From assembly GCF_021391495.1 (NCBI RefSeq), contig NZ_CP090063.1:6138001-6202000 (forward strand): 64,000 nucleotides of DNA. The letters run 5' to 3'. This document shows, piece by piece, positions 8,379 to 17,540 of the stretch. A model generated the notes under the pieces. That model searched no databases and was not told the origin of the DNA. It saw only the letters and a program-made list of their open reading frames with translations. Position 1 is the first letter of the stretch; each line of letters begins with the position of its first letter. This DNA comes from Amycolatopsis acidiphila (GTDB lineage Bacteria; Actinomycetota; Actinomycetes; Mycobacteriales; Pseudonocardiaceae). Made by a program: the position numbers and the translations under genes.

Positions 8379-9043
8379 ATGCGCCGAAAAGTCGTGCTCG
8401 CCGTCCTCCTCCTGGTTGCGAGCCTGTTCCCGACCGCCACGGCACCGCCGCCACCGCGGCCGCACCCACCGCGGCCCAGCTGCGGGCCAAGACGCAGAGC
8501 TGCAGCCAGATCTCGAACGGCGAGTACAAGACCGACGAGGAGAGCAGCCGCACGATCCCGGTGTGCGGCGCGAATGGCGCGGTGTTCTGGCACGCCGACA
8601 TGGACATCGACTGCGATGGTCAGCGCACGAGCCAGTGCGACGAGGACACCGACTGCTGCTTCTACCCCGACACGGCGTTCCACCAGTCCGACGACCAGCC
8701 GTTGAACGCCGCGCGGCTGCCCTACATCGTCGTACCGAGTCCGAGCAGCACGTGGAACTACTCCTCCGCCGGCCTCAAGGGCGGTGGCTCGTGCGCGGTG
8801 ATCTACAACGGCAAGATCGTCTACGCGGTCATCGGCGACACCGGCCCGCCGACATCATCGGTGAGGCGTCGTACGCCACGGCGCAGGCGCTGGGCGTCGA
8901 CCCGGACCCGAGCACGGGCGGCACCGAGTCGGGCGTGACCTACATCTGCTTCAAGAACTCCACTGTCTCGCCGGATCGAGAACCACGACAAGGCGACCTC
9001 GACGGGTCAGACGCTGGCCGGCCAGTTCCTCCAGAACAACTGA
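8379..9043 (+). pseudogene. GH75 chitosanase, interrupted by three frameshifts
   Basis: The reading passes through three frames. First come MRRKVVLAVLLLVASLFPTA (signal peptide), then CGANGAVFWHADMDIDCDGQ through VIYNGKIVYAVIGDTGP. A shifted ADIIGEASYATAQALGVDPD segment follows, and finally IENHDKATSTGQTLAGQFLQ ending at TGA 9041-9043. Together they give a secreted GH75 chitosanase of about 221 residues. The shifts are -1 near 8445-8460, -1 near 8850 and +1 at about 8974. The second falls between the presumed catalytic Asp of GDTGP and the Glu nine residues later in IIGEA. GGGAG precedes the ATG. Either the gene is decayed or the sequence has errors here; neighbouring genes read cleanly, which favours decay. 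Confidence 0.85.
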
Positions 9044-9049
9044 GGGCGG

Positions 9050-9076
9050 GGGCGGGCTTTCCCGGAAAGCCCGCCC
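9050..9076 (+). terminator. Stem-loop after the chitosanase remnant
   Basis: GGGCGGGCTTTCC and its exact complement flank a single C, a 13-bp stem (9050-9076) starting 6 nt after the stop. There is no T-tract, so termination may be weak, but stem strength and position fit a terminator. Confidence 0.65.
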
Positions 9077-9094
9077 TCACCCCCGCGTGAGCGG

Positions 9095-9106
9095 TATAAA
9101 CCTCCT
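9095..9106 (+). promoter_or_regulatory. -10 hexamer of a leaderless promoter for the KAP gene
   Basis: TATAAA at 9095-9100 lies 6 nt before GTG 9107, and no Shine-Dalgarno sequence is present. In actinobacteria this spacing places transcription start at the start codon. No convincing -35 box is visible. Confidence 0.6.
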
Positions 9107-10879
9107 GTGACCGGTTTCGACGAGGCAGGCTTCAGCAACCCCGTTCAGCCCGCACCGGGGTTCGCCGTCCTCAACGACTCCCCCATCGGCGAGGGCGGGA
9201 ACGAGGATCTCCTGGAGTCCACGGTCACGGCCGGCAACCTCGCGGAGCTGATCCTCGCCTCGCGCGGCGCGGCGCCGTTCACCGTCGCGATCGACGCGGG
9301 CTGGGGCATGGGCAAGAGCAGCCTGCTGCGCCGGCTCGACACCGCGCTGCGGGGGGATCCGGCGGTCAGCACGGTCTGGTTCAACGCCTGGACGTCCGAA
9401 CGGGCCGGTGCCGTCGAAGGGCTGATCAAGTCAGTGCTGCTGAGCTTCGACCGCAACGTGCTGCGGCGAGCCGTACGCGGCACCCTCCGCCGCACGCACG
9501 TCGTCGGCGCCCTGCGGGCCGCGTCCCTGGTCGCGTCGAGCTTCTTCGGCCTCGGCCAGGTGGTGGACTCGGTGTGGCGAGCACTCGCGGTCGATGGCAA
9601 GTCCCGCAACGAGATCAAGACCGTCGTCCGGGACATGGCCTTGGCGTGGCTGGCGAAAGGCGGTGGTGGTACCGGGCAGCGGCTGCTGGTGGTGTTCGTC
9701 GACGACCTCGACCGCTGCTCGGACCAGCGGATCTTCGAGGTCTGCGAGGCGATCAAGCTCTACCTCGACGTGCCCGGGATCGTCTTCGTCCTCGCCTGCG
9801 ACCAGGCGGTGCTGTGGCGCGCGGTCGGCAACGACCGGGTCAGCGACGGCGTGCGGTACCTGGAGAAGATCATCCAGGTCAGCTACCCGATCCCGCCGCC
9901 CAGCTCGGCGCTGGCCCGGAACCTGGTGGACGGCTACGTCCAGCGGTCGGGCACGGCCCATCTCTTCGACGACTCGATGAAGACGCTCCTGATCGAGCGG
10001 ACCGGCCGCAACCCGCGGCGGATCAAGCGGCTGATCAACAGTTTCGTGCTCGAGCACCATCTGGGCCGCGGCGGGAACGAGCTGGGCGCGGAGAACCTGG
10101 TCAAGATCATCCTGCTGCGTCACTTCTACCCCGAGTTCTACAACATGGTCATCAACTCGGCCGAGGGTGACATGGCCGCCCGGTTCCTCGACTACCACGA
10201 CTTCCGTGAGCATGTCCGGCACGACACCGAGCCCGATCCGGCGCGCCAGGAACGGCTGTTCGCGGCCACCGGTGTGAAGTCGCCGAAGCCGGACGCGTCC
10301 AAAGCGGAACTGTCCGAATGCCTCGAAGAAGTAACCCAGGAGCTCCCGGTGAGCTTTCCGGAGCTGGCACGGGACAAGGAGTTCATCGCGCTGCTGCGCA
10401 GCCTGCCGCTCGGCACCGCACAGTGGCGGCGGCTCCGGCAACCGCTGGTCGCGGATTCGTCGCCGTACAGCGGTTATCCGGTGGGTCGGACGCCGCGGCG
10501 GACCGACACCTTCGCCGGCATGCGCGTGCTGTGGATCGACGACGAACCCGATGGTCCGGGGTACCTGATGGACGACCTCAGAGCAGGCGGCGCACGGGTC
10601 GAGGCTGTCACGAACCGGGATGAGGCGATCGAAATCCTGCCCCGGCTCCGCCCCACGGCGCTCGTATCGGACATCCGGCGAGGCGATGACCCGCAGGCAG
10701 GCTTCACGGACCTGCGCTACCTACGGGAACGAGGGCTCTACCACGGTCCGGCCTTCTTCTACACCGGACAGGTCACGCCCGCGCGGCTGGCGCAGGCCGA
10801 GGAGCTGGACGCGGACGGTGTGACCACCGACCCCGGCGAGGTCCGGGCCTGGCTGACCGGACTCGCCGCGGCCGGGTAG
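9107..10879 (+). CDS. KAP-family P-loop NTPase fused to a receiver-like domain
   Basis: The protein has 590 residues. Residues about 35-350 are a KAP NTPase: Walker A GWGMGKSS at 65-72, the family segment VWFNAWTSER, Walker B LLVVFVDDLDRC near 193-204, and a C-terminal helical part with RTGRNPRRIKRLINSF. A moderately hydrophobic stretch between the Walker motifs (VVGALRAASLVASSFFGLG) matches where many KAP proteins carry membrane segments. After a linker, residues 472-588 look like a response-regulator receiver: VLWIDDEPD supplies the acid pair, Asp522 in VSDIRR the phospho-acceptor, and FFYTGQV the Thr position. The conserved Lys is absent (DGVTTDPGEV). No kinase is adjacent. KAP proteins occur in phage defence and membrane-complex systems; the role here is unknown. 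It stops directly against the sdhB stop. Confidence 0.88.
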   Translation: MTGFDEAGFSNPVQPAPGFAVLNDSPIGEGGNEDLLESTVTAGNLAELILASRGAAPFTVAIDAGWGMGKSSLLRRLDTALRGDPAVSTVWFNAWTSERAGAVEGLIKSVLLSFDRNVLRRAVRGTLRRTHVVGALRAASLVASSFFGLGQVVDSVWRALAVDGKSRNEIKTVVRDMALAWLAKGGGGTGQRLLVVFVDDLDRCSDQRIFEVCEAIKLYLDVPGIVFVLACDQAVLWRAVGNDRVSDGVRYLEKIIQVSYPIPPPSSALARNLVDGYVQRSGTAHLFDDSMKTLLIERTGRNPRRIKRLINSFVLEHHLGRGGNELGAENLVKIILLRHFYPEFYNMVINSAEGDMAARFLDYHDFREHVRHDTEPDPARQERLFAATGVKSPKPDASKAELSECLEEVTQELPVSFPELARDKEFIALLRSLPLGTAQWRRLRQPLVADSSPYSGYPVGRTPRRTDTFAGMRVLWIDDEPDGPGYLMDDLRAGGARVEAVTNRDEAIEILPRLRPTALVSDIRRGDDPQAGFTDLRYLRERGLYHGPAFFYTGQVTPARLAQAEELDADGVTTDPGEVRAWLTGLAAAG

Positions 10880-11635
10880 CTACTTCTTGTTGCGCCGGAA
10901 CAGGTTCGTGCCCAGCCAGACCAGCGGGTCGTACCGCTTGTCGGCCACGCGCTCCTTCATCGGGATCAGGGCGTTGTCGGTGATGTGGATGTTCTCCGGG
11001 CAGACCTCGGAGCAGCACTTCGTGATGTTGCAGTAGCCGAGGCCGTGCTCGGCCTGCGCGGCCTCGCGGCGGTCGGCCACGTCGAGCGGGTGCATCTCCA
11101 GTTCGGCGATGCGCATCAGGTACCGCGGCCCGGCGAACTGCTCCTTGTTCTCCTCGTGGTCGCGCACCACGTGGCAGGTGTTCTGGCACAGGAAGCATTC
11201 GATGCACTTGCGGAACTCCTGCGAGCGTTCCACGTCGATCTGCTGCATCCGGTATTCGCCGGGCTTCAGCTCGGCCGGCGGCGTGAACGACGGGATCTCA
11301 CGCGCCTTGGTGTAGTTGAACGAAACGTCGGTCACCAGGTCGCGGATCACCGGGAACGTGCGCATCGGGGTCACCGTGATGACCTCGTCCTCGTCGAACA
11401 CGGACATCCGCGTCATGCACAGCAGTCGCGGCCGCCCGTTGACCTCCGCCGAGCAGGACCCGCACTTGCCCGCCTTGCAGTTCCAGCGCACCGCGAGGTC
11501 CGAGGCCTGGGTGGCCTGCAGGCGGTGGATGATGTCGAGCACGACCTCGCCCTCGTTGACCTCGACCGTGAAGTCCCGCAGCTCGCCGCCTTCGGCGTCG
11601 CCGCGCCACACCCGGAAGTTCGCCTTGTAGGTCAT
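10880..11635 (-). CDS. sdhB: Succinate dehydrogenase iron-sulfur subunit SdhB
   Basis: This 251-residue electron-transfer subunit passes electrons from SdhA to the membrane anchor. The [2Fe-2S] motif is CKAGKCGSC with a later LLC; the second cluster ligands are CIECFLCQNTC, and CCSEVCPENIH completes the 3Fe-4S/4Fe-4S set. Its ATG overlaps the sdhA stop by 4 nt. Order and size match the mycobacterial Sdh1 type (Rv0249c-Rv0248c-Rv0247c). It ends the operon and its stop directly abuts the convergent KAP gene, leaving no room for a separate terminator. Confidence 0.96.
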   Translation of the reverse strand: MTYKANFRVWRGDAEGGELRDFTVEVNEGEVVLDIIHRLQATQASDLAVRWNCKAGKCGSCSAEVNGRPRLLCMTRMSVFDEDEVITVTPMRTFPVIRDLVTDVSFNYTKAREIPSFTPPAELKPGEYRMQQIDVERSQEFRKCIECFLCQNTCHVVRDHEENKEQFAGPRYLMRIAELEMHPLDVADRREAAQAEHGLGYCNITKCCSEVCPENIHITDNALIPMKERVADKRYDPLVWLGTNLFRRNKK

Positions 11636-13545
11636 GCCTTCCTCCCCGGGTGAGCCGCCAGCTCCTCGTCGGTGTAGTACTTCTCCAGCTCACCGAGCTC
11701 GAACAGCTCCAGGAGGTCGTCGCGCATCGGCTCCTGGTCCTTCGGCGTGACGGTGACGCTCGGCGCGAGGGGGTCGTCCGTCGTCGTCTCGCACACCAGG
11801 AGCTGCTTGCGCCAGTAGGAGTCCATCTGCGGATGGTCGTCGCGGGTGTGCCCGCCCCGGCTCTCCGTGCGCAACAGCGCCGCGCGCGCCACGCATTCGC
11901 TGACCAGCAACATGTTCCGCAGGTCGAGTGCGAGGTGCCAGCCGGGGTTGAACTGGCGGTGCCCCTCGACCAGCACGTTGCCGATGCGCTGCTTGATCTC
12001 CTCGAGCTTGACCAGCGCCTGCTCGATCTCCTCGGCCTTGCGGATGATGCCGACCAGGTCGTTCATCGTCTGCTGCAGCTCGCTGTGCAGGGTGTACGGG
12101 TTCTCCTCGACCCCGCGGCCCGGCGGGTCGAACGGCACCAGTGCCGTGCGCGCGGCCGCGTCCACATCGGACTGTGCCACCTGCGGCCTGGCGTCGAGGG
12201 ACTCCACATACGACGCCGCGCCCAGGCCGGCGCGGCGGCCGAACACCAGCAGGTCCGACAGCGAGTTGCCGCCCAGCCGGTTGGAGCCGTGCATACCGCC
12301 CGAGCACTCCCCGGCCGCGAACAGGCCGGGCACCGTCGACGAACCCGTGTCCGGATCGACCTCGATGCCACCCATCACGTAGTGGCAGGTGGGCCCGACC
12401 TCCATCGGCTCGGTCGTGATGTCGACATCCGCCAGCTCCTTGAACTGGTGGTACATCGAGGGCAGCCGCTTCTTGATCTCCTCGGCCGTGAGTCTGCTCG
12501 CGATGTCGAGGAAGACCCCGCCGTGCGGGGAACCGCGCTCGGCCTTGACCTCGGAGTTGATCGCGCGGGCGACCTCGTCGCGGGGCAGCAGGTCCGGGGT
12601 GCGGCGGTTGTTGTCGGCGTCGGTGTACCAGCGGTCGGCCTCTTCCGGGCTGTCCGCGTACTGGCCCTTGAACACGTCGGGCACGTACTCGAACATGAAC
12701 CGCTCGCCCTCGGAGTTCTTCAGCACCCCACCGTCACCCCGCACGCCCTCGGTGACGAGGATGCCCTTCACGCTCGGCGGCCAGACCATCCCGGTGGGAT
12801 GGAACTGCACGAACTCCATGTTGATCAGCGTCGCGCCCGCGCGCATCGCCAGCGCGTGCCCGTCCCCGGTGTACTCCCAGGAGTTCGAGGTGACCTTGAA
12901 CGACTTGCCGATCCCGCCGGTCGCCAGCACCACCGCGGGCGTCTGGAACAGGATGAACCGGCCGCTCTCGCGCCAGTACCCGAAGGCGCCCGCGATCCGG
13001 CCGTCCTCCTTGAGCAGGTCGGTGACCGTGCACTCGGCGAAGACCTTGAGCTTGGCCTCGTAGTCGCCGTAGCGCTCCTTGTCCTCCTGCTGCAGCGACA
13101 CGATCTTCTGCTGCATGGTGCGGATCAGCTCGAGCCCGGTGCGGTCGCCGACGTGCGCCAGCCGCGGATAGGTGTGCCCGCCGAAGTTGCGCTGGCTGAT
13201 CCGCCCGTCCGGCGTGCGGTCGAACAACGCGCCGTAGGTCTCCAGCTCCCACACGCGGTCCGGCGCCTCCTTGGCGTGCAGCTCCGCCATCCGCCAGTTG
13301 TTGAGGAACTTGCCGCCGCGCATCGTGTCGCGGAAGTGGACCTGCCAGTTGTCGTTCGAGTTCGCGTTGCCCATCGACGCCGCACAGCCGCCCTCGGCCA
13401 TGACCGTGTGGGCCTTGCCGAACAGCGACTTGCACACCACCGCGACGGACAGCCCGCGCTGGCGGGCTTCGATGACGGCTCGCAGACCGGCACCACCGGC
13501 ACCGATCACCACCACGTCGTAGTCGAGCCGCTCGACCTCTGTCAT
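11632..13545 (-). CDS. sdhA: Succinate dehydrogenase flavoprotein subunit SdhA
   Basis: This 637-residue FAD subunit oxidises succinate to fumarate. It has the N-terminal dinucleotide motif VVVIGAGGAGLRAVIEA, and His46 in GKAHTVMAEGG is the expected covalent FAD attachment site. The substrate/FAD region MEFVQFHPTGM and the segment GLFAAGECSGGMHGSNRLGGNS are present. The C-terminal arm includes ESRGGHTRDDHP. It lies 14 bp after sdhC and overlaps sdhB. The length fits the Sdh1-type flavoprotein. No frameshift or missing key residue is seen. Confidence 0.96.
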   Translation of the reverse strand: MTEVERLDYDVVVIGAGGAGLRAVIEARQRGLSVAVVCKSLFGKAHTVMAEGGCAASMGNANSNDNWQVHFRDTMRGGKFLNNWRMAELHAKEAPDRVWELETYGALFDRTPDGRISQRNFGGHTYPRLAHVGDRTGLELIRTMQQKIVSLQQEDKERYGDYEAKLKVFAECTVTDLLKEDGRIAGAFGYWRESGRFILFQTPAVVLATGGIGKSFKVTSNSWEYTGDGHALAMRAGATLINMEFVQFHPTGMVWPPSVKGILVTEGVRGDGGVLKNSEGERFMFEYVPDVFKGQYADSPEEADRWYTDADNNRRTPDLLPRDEVARAINSEVKAERGSPHGGVFLDIASRLTAEEIKKRLPSMYHQFKELADVDITTEPMEVGPTCHYVMGGIEVDPDTGSSTVPGLFAAGECSGGMHGSNRLGGNSLSDLLVFGRRAGLGAASYVESLDARPQVAQSDVDAAARTALVPFDPPGRGVEENPYTLHSELQQTMNDLVGIIRKAEEIEQALVKLEEIKQRIGNVLVEGHRQFNPGWHLALDLRNMLLVSECVARAALLRTESRGGHTRDDHPQMDSYWRKQLLVCETTTDDPLAPSVTVTPKDQEPMRDDLLELFELGELEKYYTDEELAAHPGRKA

Positions 13546-13559
13546 TCAGCTGCCACCTT

Positions 13560-14384
13560 TTAGTTCACGAAACGGGGATCGGAGATCGCGCCGCTGGAAA
13601 CCAGCATTACGTACAGATCGGTGAGCACCAGGGTGCCGAGTGTGGTCCAGGCCAGCAGCATGTGCCGGTTGTTGAGTTTCGTGACCTGGCTCCACATCCA
13701 GTACCGCACCGGATGTCGGGAGAAGTGTTTGAGCCGGCCGCCGGTGATGTGCCGGCAGGAGTGGCAGGACAGGGTGTACGCCCACAGCAGCACGACGTTC
13801 GCGACCAGGATGATGTTGCCCAGCCCGAAGCCGAACCCGCCGGTCTTCCCGTGGAACGCCAGGATCGCGTCGTAGGTGTTGACGATCGAGACGACCGAGG
13901 CGACGTAGAAGAAATAGCGGTGGACGTTCTGGATGATCAGCGGCAGCCGCGTTTCGCCCGTGTACTTCCCGTGCGGTTCCGCGACGGCGCAGGCCGGCGG
14001 CGAGAACCAGACCGAACGGTAGTAGGCCTTCCGGTAGTAGTAACAGGTCAGCCGGAAACCGAGCAGAAAGGGCAGGACGAGGGCGCCGAGCGGGAGCCAG
14101 CCCGGGAAGGCGCCGAACCAGTGCCCGAAATGACTCGAACCCGGCACGCACGAGGTGGAGACGCACGGCGAGTAGAACGGCGTCAGGTAGTGGTATTCGG
14201 GCACCCAGTACGCGGTTCGCACGAACGCCCGGACCGTCGCGTAGATGACGAAGGTCGCCAGGCCCAGCGTGGTGAGCAGGGGCGGGAGCCACCAACGGTC
14301 GGTGCGCAGGGTGCGCGCGGCGATGCGGGCGCGCTTCGGCGCCCGCACGCCACCGGCGACCGCGTTGTCAGCCGGAGCGCTCAC
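13560..14384 (-). CDS. sdhC: Succinate dehydrogenase membrane anchor (Sdh1-type SdhC)
   Basis: This 274-residue membrane subunit resembles Rv0249c and is much longer than E. coli SdhC. About five hydrophobic spans are visible, for example LLTTLGLATFVIYATVRAF, WLPLGALVLPFLLGFRLTCY, IILVANVVLLWAYTLSCHSC and LLAWTTLGTLVLTDLYVML. His residues in NVHRYFFY, CHSCRHITGG and NNRHMLLAW are candidate haem or quinone-site ligands. The start is GTG 14384, overlapping the upstream small gene by 4 nt (GTGA). The single fused anchor explains the absence of sdhD. Confidence 0.92.
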   Translation of the reverse strand: MSAPADNAVAGGVRAPKRARIAARTLRTDRWWLPPLLTTLGLATFVIYATVRAFVRTAYWVPEYHYLTPFYSPCVSTSCVPGSSHFGHWFGAFPGWLPLGALVLPFLLGFRLTCYYYRKAYYRSVWFSPPACAVAEPHGKYTGETRLPLIIQNVHRYFFYVASVVSIVNTYDAILAFHGKTGGFGFGLGNIILVANVVLLWAYTLSCHSCRHITGGRLKHFSRHPVRYWMWSQVTKLNNRHMLLAWTTLGTLVLTDLYVMLVSSGAISDPRFVN

Positions 14385-14668
14385 CGGTGGTCACGGTGGT
14401 AGCCGCCGACGCCTTCGTCATCGGCCCCCTGCCACAGCGCGGGGTCGTAAGGACCGTCGGGGATCTTGACCACCTGCGCGGGGTCGACCGGCTTCGGCTG
14501 CGCCGGGATCGGGCTTTCGAGCTCGCACGCGTCGATGTCGAGCCGGTCGACGTCGTTGACCAGCCTGCGCACGGCGGCCGCGTCGCCGTAGCGGGAACGC
14601 AGTGCGCCCACGCATTGCCGGAGCTGCCCGATCGTCCGGCGAAGTTCCGCGAGTTCGGTGGTGGACAT
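14381..14668 (-). CDS. Small conserved protein heading the sdh operon (Rv0250c-like)
   Basis: This 95-residue soluble protein reads MSTTELAELRRTIGQLRQCV through an acidic Pro-rich middle to a His/Arg tail. I know no biochemical function. It sits first in the operon with a 4-nt overlap into sdhC, and GGAGGT stands 6 nt before its ATG. Mycobacterium has a small gene (Rv0250c) in the same place, so it may be an accessory or assembly factor of Sdh1; this rests on position and size. The ORF is open upstream, but only this start has a good ribosome binding site. Confidence 0.82.
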   Translation of the reverse strand: MSTTELAELRRTIGQLRQCVGALRSRYGDAAAVRRLVNDVDRLDIDACELESPIPAQPKPVDPAQVVKIPDGPYDPALWQGADDEGVGGYHRDHR

Positions 14669-14733
14669 CGCATTACCTCCGAGTGGTTCCGACGGCCGAG
14701 CCGTCCCTAGCGACTCTGCCGTTCCGCTTTCAA

Positions 14734-14749
14734 TGTGACAAGTAGCACA
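14734..14749. promoter_or_regulatory. CRP/GlxR-like site upstream of the sdh operon
   Basis: TGTGACAAGTAGCACA matches TGTGA-N6-TCACA at 9 of 10 positions. It is 66 bp upstream of the first sdh-operon gene and 155 bp upstream of edd. GlxR and mycobacterial CRP regulate succinate dehydrogenase from such sites. A second palindrome, GGTGAT-CGGT-ATCACC, lies at 14764-14779. Confidence 0.6.
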
Positions 14750-14903
14750 TGCCGGTCGCTCATGGTGATCGGTATCACCTTGAACGATCTTCTTAATCGA
14801 TTTTGTTCGGAGCGGTCCGGTGATTACTGTGGGGCCTGTCACGACCGACCGACGCCAGTGCCGCCGTCGAGGAACCCACCCCCGAGCTCCTGAGGCGGTA
14901 GCC

Positions 14904-16763
14904 GTGCAACCAGTCCCCATCCACCCCGTCGTCGAGGACGTCACCCGGCGCCTCGCCGAGCGCAGCGCCGCCACCCGCGGCGCGTACCTCGAGCGCGTCA
15001 GGGCCGCCCGGGCCGAAGGCCCGGTCCGTGCTGGTCTCGCCTGCAGCAACCTCGCCCACGGCTTCGCCGCGTGTGGCAGTGGCGACCGGCTCGCGATCCG
15101 GGGACTGCGCGAGCCCGGCGTCGCGATCGTCTCGGCGTACAACGACCTGCTCTCGGCGCACCAGCCGCTGCACGAGTACCCGGAGTGGATCAAGGACGCC
15201 GCGCGCTCCGCCGGTGGCGTGGCGCAGTTCGCCGGCGGCGTGCCCGCGATGTGCGACGGCATCACGCAGGGCCGAGCCGGGATGGAGCTGTCGCTGTTCA
15301 GCCGCGAGGTGATCGCGATGGCGACCGGGATCGCGCTGTCGCACGAGATGTTCGACGGCGCGCTGCTGCTGGGGGTGTGCGACAAGATCGTGCCGGGGCT
15401 GCTGATCGGTGCGCTGGCGTTCGGGCACCTGCCGGCGATCCTGGTGCCGGCCGGGCCGATGGCCTCCGGCCTGCCGAACAAGGAGAAGGCCCGCGTGCGG
15501 CAGCTGTTCGCCGAGAGCCGCGCCACCCGCGAGGACCTGCTCGAAGCCGAGTCGGCGTCCTACCACTCGGCCGGGACCTGCACGTTCTACGGCACGGCGA
15601 ACTCGAACCAGCTGGTCGTCGAGGTGATGGGACTGCACCTGCCGGGTGCGAGCTTCGTGCCGCCGGGCACGCCCTTGCGGCGCGCGCTGACCGAGGAGGC
15701 GGGGCGGCGCATCGTGGCCCTGTCGCGCGAGGAGTACACGCCGCTGGCCGAGGTGGTCAGCGAGCGGTCGGTGGTCAACGGCGTGGTCTCGCTGCTGGCG
15801 ACCGGCGGGTCGACCAACCACACGATGCACCTGGTCGCGATCGCGGCGGCCGCCGGGATCGAGCTGACCTGGGACGACTTCGCGGACCTGTCGCCGGTGG
15901 TCCCGCTGCTGGCGAACGTGTACCCGAACGGCAGCGCCGACATCAACCACTTCCACGCGGCGGGCGGGGTGCAGTTCCTGATCGGCACGCTCCTGGACGC
16001 GGGGCTGCTGCACGAGGACGTTCGCACGGTCGCCGGCGACGGGCTGCACCGCTACCGGTCGGAGCCGGTGCTGACCGGGGAAGGCCTGGTGTGGCGCGAG
16101 GTGCCGGCACGGAGCCTGGACCTGGACGTGCTGCGCCCGGTCTCGGGCCCGTTCGCGACGGACGGCGGTTTGCGGATGCTGAGCGGGAACCTCGGCCGGG
16201 CGGTGATCAAGCTGTCGGCGGTGGCACCGGAGCACCGGGTGGTCCGGGCGCCCGCGCGGGTGTTCACCTCGCAGCAGGCGTTCGACGAGGCGTTCCGGGC
16301 CGGGGAGCTGGACAGGGACGTCGCGGTGGTGATCCGGAACCAGGGCCCGCAGGCGAACGGCATGCCGGAGCTGCACGGTCTGACCCCGGCGCTCGGTGCG
16401 CTGATGGACCGCGGGCACCGGGTCGCGCTGGTCACCGACGGCCGGATGTCGGGGGCGTCGGGCAAGATCCCGTCGGCGATCCAGCTGACTCCGGAGGCGG
16501 CCGCGGGCGGCCTCGTGGCCAAGATCGAGGACGGCGACGAGATCGTGCTGGACGCGGTGTCCGGCCGGCTCGACGTTCTGGTCGACGCGCAGGAGCTGGC
16601 GGCGCGCCCGCTACGCGACGCGGCCCCGGACGAGGCGTCGTGGGTCGGCACGGGTCGCGAGCTGTTCACCGCGCTACGGCGCGCGGTCGGTCCCGCCGAC
16701 CAGGGCGCGAGCGTCTTCGGGCCGATGACGCCCGCTCATTTCGGCGCCTCGGCCCGGGTGTGA
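14904..16763 (+). CDS. edd: 6-phosphogluconate dehydratase (Entner-Doudoroff)
   Basis: This is a 619-residue IlvD/Edd-family [4Fe-4S] dehydratase that converts 6-phosphogluconate to KDPG. It shows [25 protein letters not shown] with the cluster Cys, [15 protein letters not shown], and [31 protein letters not shown] and [15 protein letters not shown] are Edd-like rather than IlvD-like, and the linked eda confirms the assignment. I start at GTG 14904 behind a TGAGGCGG site; an open extension to 14820 carries no conserved sequence. It is divergent from the sdh operon across about 235 bp that holds a CRP-like site. Confidence 0.93.
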   Translation: MQPVPIHPVVEDVTRRLAERSAATRGAYLERVRAARAEGPVRAGLACSNLAHGFAACGSGDRLAIRGLREPGVAIVSAYNDLLSAHQPLHEYPEWIKDAARSAGGVAQFAGGVPAMCDGITQGRAGMELSLFSREVIAMATGIALSHEMFDGALLLGVCDKIVPGLLIGALAFGHLPAILVPAGPMASGLPNKEKARVRQLFAESRATREDLLEAESASYHSAGTCTFYGTANSNQLVVEVMGLHLPGASFVPPGTPLRRALTEEAGRRIVALSREEYTPLAEVVSERSVVNGVVSLLATGGSTNHTMHLVAIAAAAGIELTWDDFADLSPVVPLLANVYPNGSADINHFHAAGGVQFLIGTLLDAGLLHEDVRTVAGDGLHRYRSEPVLTGEGLVWREVPARSLDLDVLRPVSGPFATDGGLRMLSGNLGRAVIKLSAVAPEHRVVRAPARVFTSQQAFDEAFRAGELDRDVAVVIRNQGPQANGMPELHGLTPALGALMDRGHRVALVTDGRMSGASGKIPSAIQLTPEAAAGGLVAKIEDGDEIVLDAVSGRLDVLVDAQELAARPLRDAAPDEASWVGTGRELFTALRRAVGPADQGASVFGPMTPAHFGASARV

Positions 16764-16880
16764 CGTGCGGTCGGGCAGGACGGCGGTATCGACGAGCGGC
16801 CGGGTTCCCGCCGTGAGTCGCGCGCTTAGGGTGGAGTGTGTGGCCGAGCTGAAGGGCCTGAGCGCCCGGGGAGGATCGTG

Positions 16881-17504
16881 GTGAGCAAGGGACACGAGCT
16901 GCTGAGGTTGTCGCCCGTGATGCCGGTCGTCGTGATCGACGAGGTGGCGGACGCGGTGCCCGTCGCGCGGGCGCTGCTCGCCGGCGGCATCCGGGTGATC
17001 GAGCTGACGCTGCGCACGCCGGTCGCGCTGGAGGCCATCGAGCGGGTGGCGTCCGAGGTTCCGGAGATCGTGCTGGGCGCGGGCACCGTGACCACCCCTG
17101 AGCAGGCGAAGCAGGCCGCCGACGCGGGCGCGAAGTTCCTGGTGACGCCGGGTTGTACCGAGCGCGTGCTGGAGGCCGCCTTCGCCACGGGGCTGCCGTT
17201 CCTGCCCGGCGCGGGCACGGTGTCCGAGGCGATGCGGCTGGCCGAGCAGGGTCTCACCGCGCTGAAGTTCTTCCCGGCCGAGCCGAGCGGCGGTGTCGCG
17301 TACCTGAAGGCGATCGCGGGTCCGTTGCCACAGCTGGAGTTCTGCCCCACCGGCGGCATCACGGCCCAGAGCGCGGCTTCCTACTTGGCACTGTCCACCG
17401 TGGGCTGCGTGGGCGGTTCCTGGCTGACGCCGAAGGATGCCCTGGCCGCCAAGGACTTCGATCGCATCACGGCGCTGGCCCAGGAGGCCGCGGCGCTGGC
17501 CTGA
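16881..17504 (+). CDS. eda: KDPG aldolase (2-dehydro-3-deoxyphosphogluconate aldolase)
   Basis: This 207-residue class I aldolase splits KDPG into pyruvate and glyceraldehyde 3-phosphate. The catalytic Glu is in IELTLRTP and the Schiff-base Lys in ALKFFPAEPSGG. The phosphate-binding GAGTV and CPTGGI turns are present. Tandem GTG codons at 16878 and 16881 follow GGGGAGG; I prefer 16881 for spacing. The frame is open up to 16836 without conserved sequence. It lies 117 bp after edd. A 21-bp tandem repeat array begins 36 bp after its stop. Confidence 0.93.
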   Translation: MSKGHELLRLSPVMPVVVIDEVADAVPVARALLAGGIRVIELTLRTPVALEAIERVASEVPEIVLGAGTVTTPEQAKQAADAGAKFLVTPGCTERVLEAAFATGLPFLPGAGTVSEAMRLAEQGLTALKFFPAEPSGGVAYLKAIAGPLPQLEFCPTGGITAQSAASYLALSTVGCVGGSWLTPKDALAAKDFDRITALAQEAAALA

Positions 17505-17540
17505 CCCGCGGTGGGTCCGGCGGGCGGTCCGGCCGTCGGG

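Noticed and set aside
8379..9043. Programmed frameshifting in the chitosanase gene
   Set aside because: Three separate shifts in both directions with no slippery heptamer or downstream structure do not fit a programmed event.
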